A DNA stretch of 64,000 bases from Alisma plantago-aquatica (lineage: Eukaryota; Streptophyta; Magnoliopsida; Alismatales; Alismataceae). Position numbers and translations under genes: made by a program. The notes under the pieces were generated by a model, which saw nothing but the letters and a program-made list of their open reading frames with translations, was not told where the DNA came from and did no database searches. Every line of letters begins with the position of its first letter. Within the stretch, counting starts at the first letter, position 1. Positions 1 through 11,618 of the stretch are shown here, piece by piece. The stretch is from the NCBI GenBank assembly GCA_963693085.1, contig OY856411.1, positions 67,653,501 to 67,717,500 on the forward strand. The letters are read 5' to 3'.

Positions 1-368
1 TATATATACATGTGTATTTGTAATGGTATATCTATCTAAACATATATATAATTCTATTTTAGAGATATGTGAATCTGTATAGTTATATATTTAAATTTGT
101 ATAGTATAAAATAGAAATATGTCTATATAGTAATAGTATATTTATATATATCTATTATATATATGTCAATCTGTATAGTATAAAATAGAAATCTGTCTGC
201 ATAGTATATACATGTATGCATATGTAAATCTGTATCATATGAAGCAAATTGCTTAGAATGCTTCCAATGCATATGTAAATCTGTATCATAGGAAGCAAAT
301 CTGTATATACATATATGCATCTGTAAATCTGTATAGTATAAAATAGAAATTTGTCTACATAGTAATAG

Positions 369-404
<36 letters not shown>

Positions 405-500
405 GTCAATCTATATAGTATAAAATAGAAATTTGTCTGTATAGTATATACATGTATGCTTCCAATGCATATGTAAATCTGTATAGTATTGCTTCCAATG
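1..500. repeat. AT-rich degenerate tandem repeat
   Basis: A diverged module containing CTGTATAGTATAAAATAGAA, then a TGTCT...ATAGTA tail, recurs near 93-150, 170-216, 328-375 and 410-456. A second recurring string, GCATATGTAAATCTGTAT, is interleaved with it. A pure (TA)n run lies at about 367-399. Short open frames here are low-complexity and are not credible genes. Confidence 0.7.
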
Positions 501-501
501 C

Positions 502-1125
502 TTCGTGGGTATGGAAGGAAATTGTTTACAACAGGGATATCATTCTCAGAATATCGATTTCACTGTTGGTAATGGGAACAAGATCCTTTGGAGGGATCCG
601 TGGATTAAAAAGAATTCTTTCCTGGATGATAGTATTGGTCATGACTCAATCCTTAAACTTGGTAAAGGAAAATTGGTTAATTTGAGTTGTCTATTTGATG
701 AAGGAAACTGGATTAATTCTATTATTGATTCGGTGAAAGAGCTTTGCTCTCCTGATTTTTCTAGGGAGGATACAATCTCTTTGAATGGATTGATCCCTGT
801 GTGTTTCAAAGATTTCATGCATTGTGTTCGCTGTAAAAGCGATGTTAAACCATGGGCTAAGTGGCTATGTTTGGCTAAAACATCTAAAAGAAGTTATGTT
901 TGTGCTTGAGTAATGTTTCGTCAGAAGCTTCCCACTCAAGACTACCTGAAGGGGTTAGGGATCCAGTTTCCTTCGAGATGTGAACTATGCATAACTAGGG
1001 AAGAGTCCCTCAATCATCTCTTGTTTGAATTTTGTTGTGTGAAGAAGATCTGGTTGATGGCCCATAGAGATGGATACATCAATAGGTCCCCTGATACTTT
1101 TTCAGATTGCATGACATACAACTAG
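502..1125 (+). pseudogene. LINE (L1-type) ORF2 C-terminal fragment with zf-RVT domain
   Basis: Two open segments in one frame (505-909 and 913-1125) are separated by one in-frame TGA at 907-909. The first contains a VGNGNKILWRDPWI-like string typical of the region after the reverse transcriptase of plant non-LTR retrotransposons. The second has the zinc-binding RVT signature: FRQKLPTQDYL, then a CELC pair followed by an ESLNHLLF histidine and a further cysteine. The endonuclease and RT core are missing, so this is a 5'-truncated dead copy. The family call rests on recognised motifs. The upstream boundary near 500 abuts AT-rich repeats and I cannot fix it. No poly(A) tail is obvious downstream. 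Confidence 0.75.
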
Positions 1126-4100
1126 AAGCAGAATGAACAAAATATCAATTTAATGTTCGGCTTCATATCTGTCAAACCATGTTGTGGAGCATCTCCCTGG
1201 AGATTTAAGGTTTTTGGATGGGCTTAAAATAATCATAATGTAGTCCAAAATCTAGTGCAACAGCCTATTTGCAATGAGATAAAAAAGAAATCAAGATAAT
1301 AGCAAGGGGATTTTGGCCACACATACTATTCTATGGATCTTGGTGGTTGAATACAATCTATAGACGATTAGGATTGGATAGGTTCAATCCTGCCCTGATC
1401 TAACACATTGAGAAAGAGTCTAAAGTGCACTTCAACCCAAAAAGGGGTATCTTATATATCAAACACCCACTTTTACCCATTATCTTAACACATTCCAATT
1501 AACTCCATTTTAACGCAAAATTCAACCATCGATTTGTTATTATACATTGATAATTATGATGGTCTTAGATATTTGATTTCATCAATGACAACCCTATAAT
1601 TAATTAAAATGGTTTAGTTTTTTATAATTTCTAATAAATTATAGGAGTATGAATCTTTGTCACAACAGGACATTGTACATAATTTTTCATCATGCTTAAT
1701 TGGGACCTATTTCACATTGAGTTCCAAGTACCTCTTAATCTTAACATAAAAATGGAACTACAACAAATAAACAAGCTCCTTCATTGGACCTTTTTTGGCG
1801 GTTTAAATATCATGAGGCCTAATGATATACATGAATTTGCAATGAGTTGTCAGTCCCTCAAGACCAAGATGTTACTATTTAAGAATATAGAGTAAACTAG
1901 TTTGGTTACTATGCCTTATTATATATGAAACAATATCAAGTAATTATATTAATAACGTAAGTTATAGCTCAATGTAGAATAATTATTAAGTGAAAATCTT
2001 GTCTCTAGGACATGCAAAAAAAGTCTCTGCATTGGCAATATTTTGAATATAATCTCCTCAATCTTGAATTTGGATAAAATCAGCCTATCACACATGTTAG
2101 AATCTCCAAAGACCACTCTAAACATCCTTCAGAAACAAAAGTACTCTAGGTGTGAGAACTCGATCCTAGCTTAAGATTTAGTTTTTCATTTTGGCTTATT
2201 TATGTGAGATACACTCTTTTTGACAAGATATTTATGTGTAAAGAACATAAAATTTCATATGCATACATACAGGTTGATAAGTTAGGATTATATTGAATGA
2301 AACCACAAATTTATTATGAATAAAGTTTTTGGCATAAAGCATACCAATACATTATAATAAGATAAAATTATTTAATTACATGTCCTTGTATTATAGTTTT
2401 CATGGGGATTAGTTTGATGTATTTTAAACTTTTTTAGTCTTACTACTAACACAGGTGATGTTGGAAAACATGCTCAGCAAGATAATGGCTAGGGTTTTTA
2501 GACCTCTTGATTAGAGTGTTTAATGATTTACCTTTATTAATGGTTGTCTTTTTTAATTGTTGTGTATTTTTTGCATTTAGGGTTGATTATGAAATTGTTT
2601 CAGTTTTAGGATTCAAATGAAATGTCAGGGACTTACTTTTTAGTTCATAATTAATTAATTTTATTAGTCTCATATTATTTTTGTCTTGAGAGGAACTAAG
2701 TCAACAAGGGCTTCATGCAAGTTATCTATATAAGCATGTGCCTAAAGTTATCTATTATCAATGGAATTGAATTATAAATTGACTTTTAGTTACAAAATGC
2801 TTTGCATTATATGGAAACTAGTAGGACCTAGGAAGGTTTGTGTGAGGAGAAATCAGATTTTTGGCATTAATTATATCAACATACAAGTTAGTGAAATGGG
2901 TAACCTACTAGCAATGTCAAAAATAATGATGAGCTTTTAAGATATGACTCATTTTTCACTGACTGACTGACTAAATTATTTTTTTGATTGGAATATAGTA
3001 GGTTAGTCACTCACAACTTGTCTAACTTAGTCAACCCACTTTTTAGTGGACCAAGTGATTTAATTGAGTGACTTGGATGCATTTTGGCTGACTATGTAAT
3101 TTCCTTTAGCTAGCCCTATCAATGAAGACAACCTCATTACCGGGTAGTCACTATTGAAATTTTATTCGATCGACTAAAGATGTATGTAGTGGCCAAATAA
3201 GATCTTTCATATTCAAATAAATTATAAAAATAATAGTAAATGTAGACAACAATTTATTCATTATGTAAAATTTGAATCTGACTGTACATCAACAAAATAA
3301 TTTTATAGTAAGTGTAAGAATTCAGTGATAATGGAGGGTACTCATGGATATGGTTATAGTAACTAATTGAATCAAGTGAATATTTTACTCTCAACCAACT
3401 GCAACAATTGTTTTTCTGTTACATTTTTCAAAACTCATTCTTTTACTTCTCTTTTCTCTTCCCAACCCTTTTGATAAATAAATCCATAAATTGATGGAGA
3501 AGTCCTAATACCTACATCGAAGTCCAAGATTTCTACTATGTTTTCCTAGTAATATATCTAAGTGTTGGATGCAGTGGAGAAAGGCAAACTAGGATAAGCT
3601 TTGGTGAAGTTATATGAACTGAACTTAGTTAACCTTCTTAGTTGTAGATGAGTGGTTTTGTCCCTAATTTGTAGATTTTAGATGAACATCATAACAAATT
3701 AGTAGAAGATTTGGACGAGGTAGATGAATTCAAACATAAAGGTCACATACTTAGTTGTAGCTATGTGTTTATTCCTTGAGATAAGATATTTTGAATGAAA
3801 CATATAATAAGTTAAATATATGAAATCCAAGAACCCTAATTTGGAATGTTTTAGGAAATTATGGAATAACTAGAAAATTTTAGGGATAAAAATAATCATT
3901 AAACGTTCTTATTTTCCATAAACTTTCATATGAATGATGAACTAACTAATAGGATTTTAAGAAAAGATTTCATGTGTGCATATAGTTCTATGCTCTGGTA
4001 ATTTGGGGGTAATTGTGTAGGATGTTAGTCTATCTAACCAAATGTATGTTCCTTCTACCTCCAGATGGGGTTTGGAGTTGACAAATCAACATGGTTTTCA

Positions 4101-4218
4101 AAAAGATGTATCTCACTAATATTGGAGAACAAAGATGATGACTATGTTGATTTTAAACAAGGAAAATCAGGTTTTGAGATCAAAATGAAAGGAGGGTGAT
4201 GGAAGACTAAAATATTAG
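1126..4218. other. AT-rich intergenic DNA, nothing recognised
   Basis: No open frame here has a recognisable domain; a 67-codon frame at 1692-1895 has no visible motif. Base composition is AT-rich and there is no LTR end, primer site or strong tandem repeat. A short GACT repeat (ACTGACTGACTGACTAAA) lies near 2958-2975. Confidence 0.6.
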
Positions 4219-5880
4219 CACTACAACAAAATATGCAACTAGCCCGCAATATAAAAGAGATCATTTCTTTCCTACACCTAGAGAGCTCTTCATCGTGATA
4301 TAGTATGGAAATATCAAAGAAATTTATGGAGTCATGAAAGAAGGTTTGTGAGAATTAATAAAGTGTAAGCCAATATTCTTTAATACATTAATTAATAATG
4401 ATATGTTACAGACCTACAAGTTTATATGATAGAAATTACATTTTAACAAATATAATAGTATCCCAGTGCTCAGAATAATATATCTAGTCCCAAATAATGA
4501 TTATGATGATAAGAGAAAACAGCTCCATATCCCAAAATAATGACATCAAACACCATAATAGACATAAAAAGGATATATCAATCAAAGGAGAACTATTTTG
4601 TTCTTAATTAAAGAATAATATTTTTAAATGGTGTGAAAAGAAGTCTTAAATTATATAATGTGTATGGTTGCATATTAGAATTAGAGAAAAAACTACTTAA
4701 TAAGAAAATTAGATAAATGTTTGTAGTCAATAGATACTATGAGATATGGAGACTAGAATAAAATTGTGGTAATAATATCAAGCAAAACTATGATATTGAA
4801 TCCAAATAATATATAATATGCAAAGTGGAAATCTGAATGTAATATTGATGATAGTTGGGTATAGGTAATAAGGATAGTGTCTAATGGAAAGATAAACTCA
4901 AATAAAAAAAAATCTCATATATTAGTTAAAGAAATTATTTACAAATATATTTCATTAATGTGTTTACACAGTAAAATATCAAATAATTAAATGATTGATG
5001 TTAAAAATTATAAACTAATAGGATAAACAAAATTAAATATTTTAGTCAGTCTAATGGTAAAATATCATTCGGATTGGACGTCCCTAGACTCCTCTACTAT
5101 ATTAGGAAATAAAGGAAGATAAAAATGAATGAATTTAATATAACATGTGATTTAACTGATAGCTGAAAATGAATCTAGTCCCAATGACACTCATATTTTG
5201 TGTTTCCCTGAATTTACTAGGATAAATTTTCTTTGCACCCTTGTTTCCTAATTTGATGATGCTCACATCCTCTCCTTCCTCACCCTCCTTCCTTTTTGTA
5301 TCCATGCTTCAAATAGACCTTCTTCTTCTCTCTCATGTGTCTCTGACTCTCCTCATCCACATTTCTAAATTTATTATCCATCACCTTCCCTATTGTTTCC
5401 TAGACATATTCATTTTATTTCTAGTGCCCTATAACTATATATCAAACTCAGTCTCCCTGTACTCCTATTTTTTCATCTTTGTGCTACCTTCTCACAACTT
5501 CAAGCCTTTGTTCATAGTAGAATATATCCATGAAACAACCCTAAACCACCATGGGGGAACTAGAATCTGATAAACCCCTTGTGTGCCTTCTGATGTTGAC
5601 ACAAACACATATTGATGTCAGAAATCACCTCAACTTTACCAGATTCATCTTGACCATCTTTCTTCTCTATGCTTCCTAACTCTCTCATGACCACTAAGCT
5701 ATAAGGAACAGACTTGAGTTTGGAATTTATTTGCTCGTCTACCATGGACATGTTCAAGACTCTATCTGGCCTCTCACCACCCCAGTTTTATCATCCTCAT
5801 TTCATCAATAACCAGCTAGGTTCAGATCATGGAAAGCTACATACATCGTTAGCCATCCAAGATTATATCCTAGAATGGTC
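4219..5880. other. Intergenic DNA, unrecognised
   Basis: The stretch begins with CACTACAACAAAATATGC at 4219, which resembles a CACTA transposon tip but has no subterminal repeats behind it. A 109-codon frame at 5241-5570 is hydrophobic, Leu/Ser/Phe-rich and pyrimidine-biased, with no recognisable domain. I do not call it a gene. Confidence 0.4.
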
Positions 5881-5936
5881 GATCAGAGGATGTACCTATT
5901 AGAGACTCGATCAACTGATGTACCTGTTAGAGTCCC
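5881..5936. repeat. 28-bp tandem duplication
   Basis: Two adjacent 28-bp units, 5881-5908 and 5909-5936, each begin GATCA and contain GATGTACCT then TTAGAG. They differ at a few positions, and a third unit starts (GATCAGGG) and then diverges. Confidence 0.75.
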
Positions 5937-5981
5937 GATCAGGGCTCAATGTCAGTCAGAGGATGGATGTCTTCTCACACT

Positions 5982-6300
5982 TCACTGGTCACTGCACTGA
6001 TGGAGATTAGGAAGAGATGCATCCACAGAGGACAGAGAATAGGCGGAGAGGCTACCGGCCACAAGAGCCACTGTCTTCTCACACTCTCCACGGGGATGGG
6101 GGAGAGTCAATGAGAATGTATCTCCCAGGATGGAGGAGATCAGTTGTCGACGGCCACGGCCACAACGGTGAAGGGGAGACCTGCCAACGGCAAGGGCGAT
6201 GAATGGGAACCAATTTCGGTGGCCAGGCAGATGGAGGGGAACAGTCGCGACCTTCTCTGAACCGTAATGAAATAGAAACAAACTGGCGGGGGCAGATTAG
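5982..6300. other. GC-rich island beside CACTA-like end, unrecognised
   Basis: This segment is much richer in G+C than the surrounding AT-rich DNA and is open on the minus strand (5982-6281, 99 codons) as well as in a plus-strand frame. I recognise no domain. Its position just inside the putative CACTA terminus suggests an internal part of a decayed transposon, for example a GC-rich leader exon, but that is inference. Confidence 0.3.
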
Positions 6301-6329
6301 GCTTTAGCGCAGAAAAGACTAAAATTTGG

Positions 6330-6567
6330 ATTAAGTTAAGAGGGAAATGATGCACCGTTCCCTCAATAGTAATTGTGAGGGTTAAAAAAGTATATGCCCT
6401 ATTTTTGAGGGATCTTCCATCATAACAAATATATTGGTACATTAGAAAAATGGTTGAGGGACATTATCCCGTCATTGAGGGAGTATCCCTAAAAAATAGT
6501 CCCTTTTTGTCATCGAAATTTGATCCCTTACAAAAGCCCCTAAATAATGGCCCAATTTTTTGTAGTG
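6330..6567 (-). mobile_element. CACTA-type DNA transposon terminus with subterminal repeats
   Basis: The segment ends with TTTTTTGTAGTG, the reverse complement of the CACTACAAAAAA tip typical of plant CACTA elements. Inside it are repeated TTGAGGGA-type motifs in both orientations (near 6359, 6403, 6452 and 6474), like the subterminal repeat arrays of this superfamily. The opposite terminus was not found. The CACTACAA at 4219 lacks the motif array and its flanking trinucleotide (TAG) does not match the one after 6567 (ACT). Confidence 0.5.
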
Positions 6568-6747
6568 ACTGAGTGCCATGCCATCACCGCTGAGTCTAAC
6601 AGGAACGTCAAAATTGTGTTGCCCTGCCACACCCACAACACCCATAAGAGCACCAACAACATGGACTTGATCTCCCTCCATTCTACAACTCTGATTGGTT
6701 CTCCAACCCACGCTAGGCACACACCTCTTTGCCTCCTGGGTAGCAGC
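6568..6747. other. Pre-insertion flank of element A, ending in TSD
   Basis: Moderately GC-rich sequence with no recognised gene. Its last five bases, GCAGC (6743-6747), are repeated right after element A at 21079-21083, so 6568-6747 was once joined directly to 21084-21574. Confidence 0.85.
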
Positions 6748-8149
6748 TGTAACATCCCTGACCTGGGTTATGTTTTAACCCTAGGTGTTTTACTTAATAA
6801 AGTTGATTAGATGTATGGTCTTATCTTTTGAAAAGTAATTAAGGGTCAAGAGGAACATATATTTCAAATTTAGTCCTTTTTGAACAATGTTGAATCAATG
6901 TTTTGATTGTTGTGGACTAAAGTGCAATTTACCCAAGTTGAGGGGTTAATTTGCAATTTGTGCATGATAACTTGTTCCTCATGAGTTGAAGCATAATGAC
7001 AGTGAAGATGATGCAAAGTTATGGCTTGTGAAAGCCTGAATACCATGAAGGAGCCTTACGAGCAATGTATATGCATTAAAACCTAGTTTTGGTGTAATGT
7101 GCAATTTACCCAAAACCTAGGGTTCAATATGAAAATTTCCACTTCAATAAGGTCCCTAATATTTCTTGGAATATTATAGAGGCAAGAAAATGAGAGGTAC
7201 ATCTCATTTGAGATACTTTGAAGGAGAGAGAATCTTCATAGTAAAATAATCAAGATTTAAGCATAATTGAAACCCTAATTCAATTTAATGCAAAAATAAA
7301 TAAAAATAATTGAAGGACCTTCAACCAAAATTGAAATGGTCGAATTGGTGAATGTTTGGACGTCCCTATGCCTTGCAAAGTCTCGAAAATATCCTAATGA
7401 GGTGAAACTCCACTCACCTTATTAAAAGAAAAAGAAAAATCCACTAACTTTAGGATATTAATATAATAAGCATTAAGGTGCTTAATTTGCTTTTCTTTAA
7501 AACAAGGATAATTGAAGGGAATAAGAGGAAATGAAGATAGCCTCGTCCCTAAGGAAAGGAAAGGGTCAAGTGGCAAGGAAATGGGGGAGAATAATTCCTA
7601 TTTTCTCTCTCTTAATTGAATTTTCAATAAAATCCACATATAAGCTCCTTTATCCATGAGATGAAAGGATAATTTCGAACCTACTTCCTCTCTTTGCTTG
7701 AAAAACGATCAAGGAGGCTTTGAAGGACTAGGAAGACGACCCCCAACCTATTGTTAAGCTTCTTGATCATTTTTCATCTTGAATCCATGGTGGAAATCGA
7801 AAATAAATGCAAGATTTCTTCTTATCTCGATTCCCTCTTCAACTCTAGCCAAACTTTTCACTCCAAAGGTTGAGGAAGAGCCTTGGGAGAGTTTCTAGAG
7901 CTTCATCCACCATTTTTGACGTGAAGCAAGAAGCTTTGAAGCTCAATTGAAGGGGGGTTATATAACTTGAACCTTTAACTATTGTTATGGAACTCAATTT
8001 CTCTATTCAATTGATTCAATTGCTCTTTTTGCAAAACCTTTGATTAGTTGATGCAATTTCCATGGAAATGGCAGTAGATTTCGTGGGTTTGAAGGTTGAT
8101 GATGATGACATCATCACATTCACACACCTCAACCAAGGAAGTGGGCAAA

Positions 8150-8800
8150 TCATTTGCTAAAACTGCATGAGTTGAATCGATTTCAAAACCGAATGGAGGA
8201 TTCAGTTTCAAAACAGAATGGAAATTCAAGTGCAAGACCGAATGGGTAATCCCATTCAAAACTGAATGGGTATTCCACCCAAGACCGAATGGGTAAAAAT
8301 GCATAGGATCAAATGGGTTATAATACCCAAGACCTATTAGATAATTCCTTCAAGATCGATTGGGTAATGAATTCTAAATTGATTGGGTAATTGAGTCCAA
8401 AACCGAATGGGTAATGGATCTCAAAAATGTTTGAGGTCAAGAACCTCAAGACCATTTGAGGTTAAGCACCTCAAGACCATTTGAGATGGTCAAAGCACCT
8501 CAAGACCGTTTGGATGGTCAAGGGTGAAGGATTGAAGGATTAAAGTTTCAAGATACAATCAATGTTGAACTTCAACAATTCAATCGATTGAAGGCTTGAA
8601 TGTAACAAATCATATCCAATTGATGGATGATTTATAGCTAATGAACCCTTGCGGTTTTGAGACCAATTTGGGAAAACAGTCTTGAGACTGTTTGAGCCCA
8701 AATGGTCTTGAAAGCGTTTGGGGTCAAACGATTTCAAAACTGTTTGGGATCAAACGGTTTTTAAATCGTTTGGTGTTAAAACTTCAAAACAGATTGAAGG
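8150..8800 (+). repeat. Near-palindrome array in A 5' LTR
   Basis: A run of short inverted repeats. The first part has GAATGGG/CCCATTC modules with CAAGACCGAATGGG. The second part has CAAGACCNTTTG modules. The element at 8674-8693, AAACAGTCTTGAGACTGTTT, is a perfect dyad with 9-bp arms. Its counterpart in the 3' LTR (18254-18273) is AAACGGTCTTGAGACCGTTT. The two differ by transitions at both symmetric CpG sites, so dyad symmetry is kept. Confidence 0.85.
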
Positions 8801-8951
8801 TCAATTGTGGTTCAATCAATTGTAAGTTGTAGATGATGATTGTTCCATTGATCCAGTGATTGATAGTGATGTCAATTAATGTTGCGTACTAGGTAGAATC
8901 CTTAAAGTACCTAGATGATTAATATCTATAAAGAGATAAACCTTAATTGCT

Positions 8952-8959
8952 TATAAAAG
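8952..8959 (+). promoter_or_regulatory. Candidate TATA box, A 5' LTR
   Basis: TATAAAAG lies about 150 bp downstream of the near-palindrome array and is conserved in the 3' LTR at 18532-18539. It sits inside a GCTTATAAAAGC inverted repeat. The promoter role is inferred from motif and position only. Confidence 0.45.
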
Positions 8960-9112
8960 CAATAATTAGTACACTATGTCAATCATAGTTGTATGTACTT
9001 GATTGAAGGTATGATGTAACCTAATCAAGTTGAGAGTGTGATAGAGATGAATTCATACATGAATATGATTCATGAGGTGACTAAGGGCATGATCCTCAAA
9101 AAAGAGATCATA

Positions 9113-9652
9113 AAACCCTAATCTTGAGTATAAACCCTAATTGAGAAGATTAATGCATCTTAACCCTAATTTGGGGTAATTTTTGGTGAAACCCTACTCT
9201 AGGGTAATTGTATAACCCTAATCAAGGGTGATGACATGAATAACCCTAATTTAGGGTAATGTGATGCAAAACCCTAATTTGGATGAATAGTGAACCCTAA
9301 TTATGGGTAATTGAATAGAAACCCTAATTGGGATGAATAGTATGGAGATAATTGCACATCAATCCTAATTATGGGTAATTGACTGTGAAATCCTAATTTG
9401 GATGAATAGTAAACCCTAATTGTGGGTTATTGAGTGATAACCCTAATCTAGGGTGATTTCATGAGGAACCCTAATCTACGGTGATATGATGTGAAACCCT
9501 GATGTGTCAATGTGATGTGGAACTCAAACACATGGTGATGTTATGAAATGCTATATGAAACCCTAATCTGGGGCAACATGGTGATAAACCATAAACTCAG
9601 ATCTAGGTGATGGGATGAGTATTCCCAATTAAAAGGAAATGGGAAACCCTAA
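9113..9652 (+). repeat. Telo-box-like array in A 5' LTR
   Basis: About 17 AAACCCTAA-like motifs occur in 540 bp. Many are paired with AGGGT a few bases later, giving AACCCTAATCTAGGGT-type imperfect dyads. AAACCCTAA is the plant telo-box, known to be bound by TRB-type telomere-repeat-binding proteins. The same array is present at 18693-19241 in the 3' LTR. Confidence 0.85.
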
Positions 9653-10948
9653 CCCAAGTAAAGGAATAATGGTGTTACCCTTGAACAGTAATGTCATATT
9701 TGTATTGCATGGTGCTGGTATGTATTTGATGTAACTGTTATCATCTATGCTAACCATGCAGGTATCATGAGATGATGAACATATCCAGGTATGAGCTATG
9801 ATGCTTTATTCATTGAAAGTATTCAATAGGCCTTGTGAGCCATTTTATGCTGTGTTACCTAGTGAGAGGTGACATGATGGCCTTGAGAGCCATGTGGCGT
9901 TCTTGTGTAACAAGTGCCATGATTACCTTGGTCAGATGACCTGAAGGTGTTAAGATGATGAGGGATGATAATTCCTAGAGTTGGGTTAAGGGATTGAGAT
10001 CCCAATGTTTTATTAAGCTTTGAAAAGTACTTGATGGAAGTATACCACATTCTTTGTAGCATTTGTTCTAATAAATTATGTTTGAAAAACATGACTGATG
10101 CTAAAAGAATATGGTAATGTACTTAATTAATCAAGTGAAATCTTATCATGTAGAGCCCTGACCATAGATCCATCATCGTCAGAAGCTGGTGATGGTGAAA
10201 CAGGTTTTCCTATGGGATCTCCTGGAACACATATTTTTGAATATGTGGGGGTAAAGAGACAAAAAATATCCTTACGTCCGTGTGAAGAGATTGATGGAAG
10301 GTAAACATTAAACCTCTCAATCCTTCATGTGTCGGGATGGATGTATCACGAATCTCCCGATGGTTGGGATGGATGTATCACTAATCTCCCAATGATATGT
10401 CAGGTTGAGGAGATAAACAATAAATCTCTCGATTGTCGATGAGAGTACAGTTGCCGTTGTAACTCTGTAGCAGAATTTCCAGTATACCCTGGAATGCTAT
10501 GTTGAGCAGTTAACTTAGTTCTGCTTGTTGTCTCGCACTGACCAAGATGTGAGAGGTCATCGAGCCCGATTCTTCCTTTGACCTTGTATGGTACCGATTT
10601 TGACTTCGCAGTGGTCGGTTGGAGGATGAGCGGTATACCTCATCTCCTCGGGGCATAATTATTGAGTATGATTGTAAAATGTAATCAGCCGTGTAGCACA
10701 TTTGTTAAGGTCAAAATGCGAGAATCACTGGTTGATGTTACATTGCTTAGTATATCTTAGAATAAATGATATACATGTTTCTTCAATATCTTGCTAAATA
10801 GTGACATACTGTTTATTCAAGTTAAAGTTGAATTGCTCTGAATGACCATATTGCTTTAATCAGTTAGGATATTGATTTATCTACTGTTGGATATTATGAA
10901 TAATCTGCTCAATTTATTTTTATTAAATTGCAATAGCAATGTTTTGAT

Positions 10949-11089
10949 GGAGAGTTATATCTCTCACTGGGGCAATTTACATATTGTCTCACCCCTGTGG
11001 GATCCAAATTTTTAGGTGGACGTGGACGAGGTAGAGGCAGAAATCTCGTAGCTAGGGAAGAGCAACAACAACAACAACAAGAACAATAG
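10949..11089 (+). promoter_or_regulatory. Conserved two-hairpin block plus short Gly/Arg-Gln frame, A 5' LTR
   Basis: GAGAG-TTATAT-CTCTC forms one hairpin, and CAATTTACATATTG a second one, followed by GTCTCACCCC and TTTTTAGGTGGACG. After the acceptor-like AG, a 24-codon frame (11015-11089) reads Gly-Gly-Arg with repeated Gly-Arg, then six consecutive Gln, and ends at TAG. Equivalent blocks are at 20543-20687 (A 3' LTR), 29043-29179 and 38620-38756 (B). The frame upstream of the AG is not conserved, which fits either an exon boundary or a purely RNA-structural module. Confidence 0.55.
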
Positions 11090-11491
11090 TAATACTATAG
11101 GTGGAATTATTGGCTGATAAGTTTTGTGTAGATAATCCCATGTGTCGTCTCTATACTCTCAGGTCCTAGGAGTTAGTGTTTTTAACAAGTTGATTTGAGA
11201 TTTTGGTTTTAAGTCTCGAGGTTTTATACTGCCTGTGTACATCAAGGCAGAGCAATTGAGACTTGTGTTCCTCGAGAAGGAAGGATACATGTTATGTATA
11301 TATGAACCAGAATGTAAATGTTTTACTTTGGTTCTTTATGAAAGAGTTTCCTGTGAATGGATCTCTTGATAAATGGTTTTAATTTTTAGTGATTTTTAGT
11401 AATCCGCTGTTAATGATTATTTCCACATGTTTGATTTACTGTTGACGGCACTTGTTATTCTAATGATAACGGGTATCATCACAAGTTTAGT

Positions 11492-11503
11492 TGGTATCAG
11501 AGC
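11492..11503 (+). other. Primer binding site of A (initiator tRNA-Met)
   Basis: TGGTATCAGAGC begins 8 bp after the end of the 5' LTR. It is complementary to the 3' end of plant initiator methionine tRNA. Confidence 0.9.
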
Positions 11504-11618
11504 TCTAGGTTTGCTGATTCTACAGAGATATAGGATTAAGGTTGTCGAGTCTGTTCTAGTGTCTTCCAGTTTATCGGATAGGTGTCTTCTGCTCATATAG
11601 GAGGAGAAGAACTAGAAG

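Larger units (their letters stand above)
6748..11483 (+). repeat. Element A 5' LTR
   Basis: It begins TGTAACATCCCTGACC and ends in ATCATCACA, matching the start and end of the 3' LTR at 16327-21078. Internal landmarks in order are a near-palindrome array (8150-8800), a TATA-like box (8952-8959), a telo-box array (9113-9652), a splice-donor-like CCAGGTATGAG near 9787, and a two-hairpin block with a short Gly/Arg-Gln frame (10949-11089). Open frames along it are short and not conserved between the two LTR copies, apart from the last item. Confidence 0.93.

Noticed and set aside
5241..5570. 109-codon plus-strand frame as a host gene
   Set aside because: Low-complexity pyrimidine-rich composition, no domain, no splice or promoter context.
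4219..6567. A complete CACTA element from CACTACAA at 4219 to TTGTAGTG at 6567
   Set aside because: The flanking trinucleotides (TAG and ACT) do not match, the inner terminal sequences diverge after about 8 bp, and only the right end has subterminal repeats.
8044..8304. Minus-strand frame with HSVL repeats in A's LTR (also 17669-17911)
   Set aside because: It is a translation of the GAATGGG near-palindrome array and is not conserved beyond it.
9113..9652. Interstitial telomere tract
   Set aside because: The motifs are separated by unrelated spacers of variable length and alternate with AGGGT on the same strand. It is a cluster of telo-boxes, not a telomere array.
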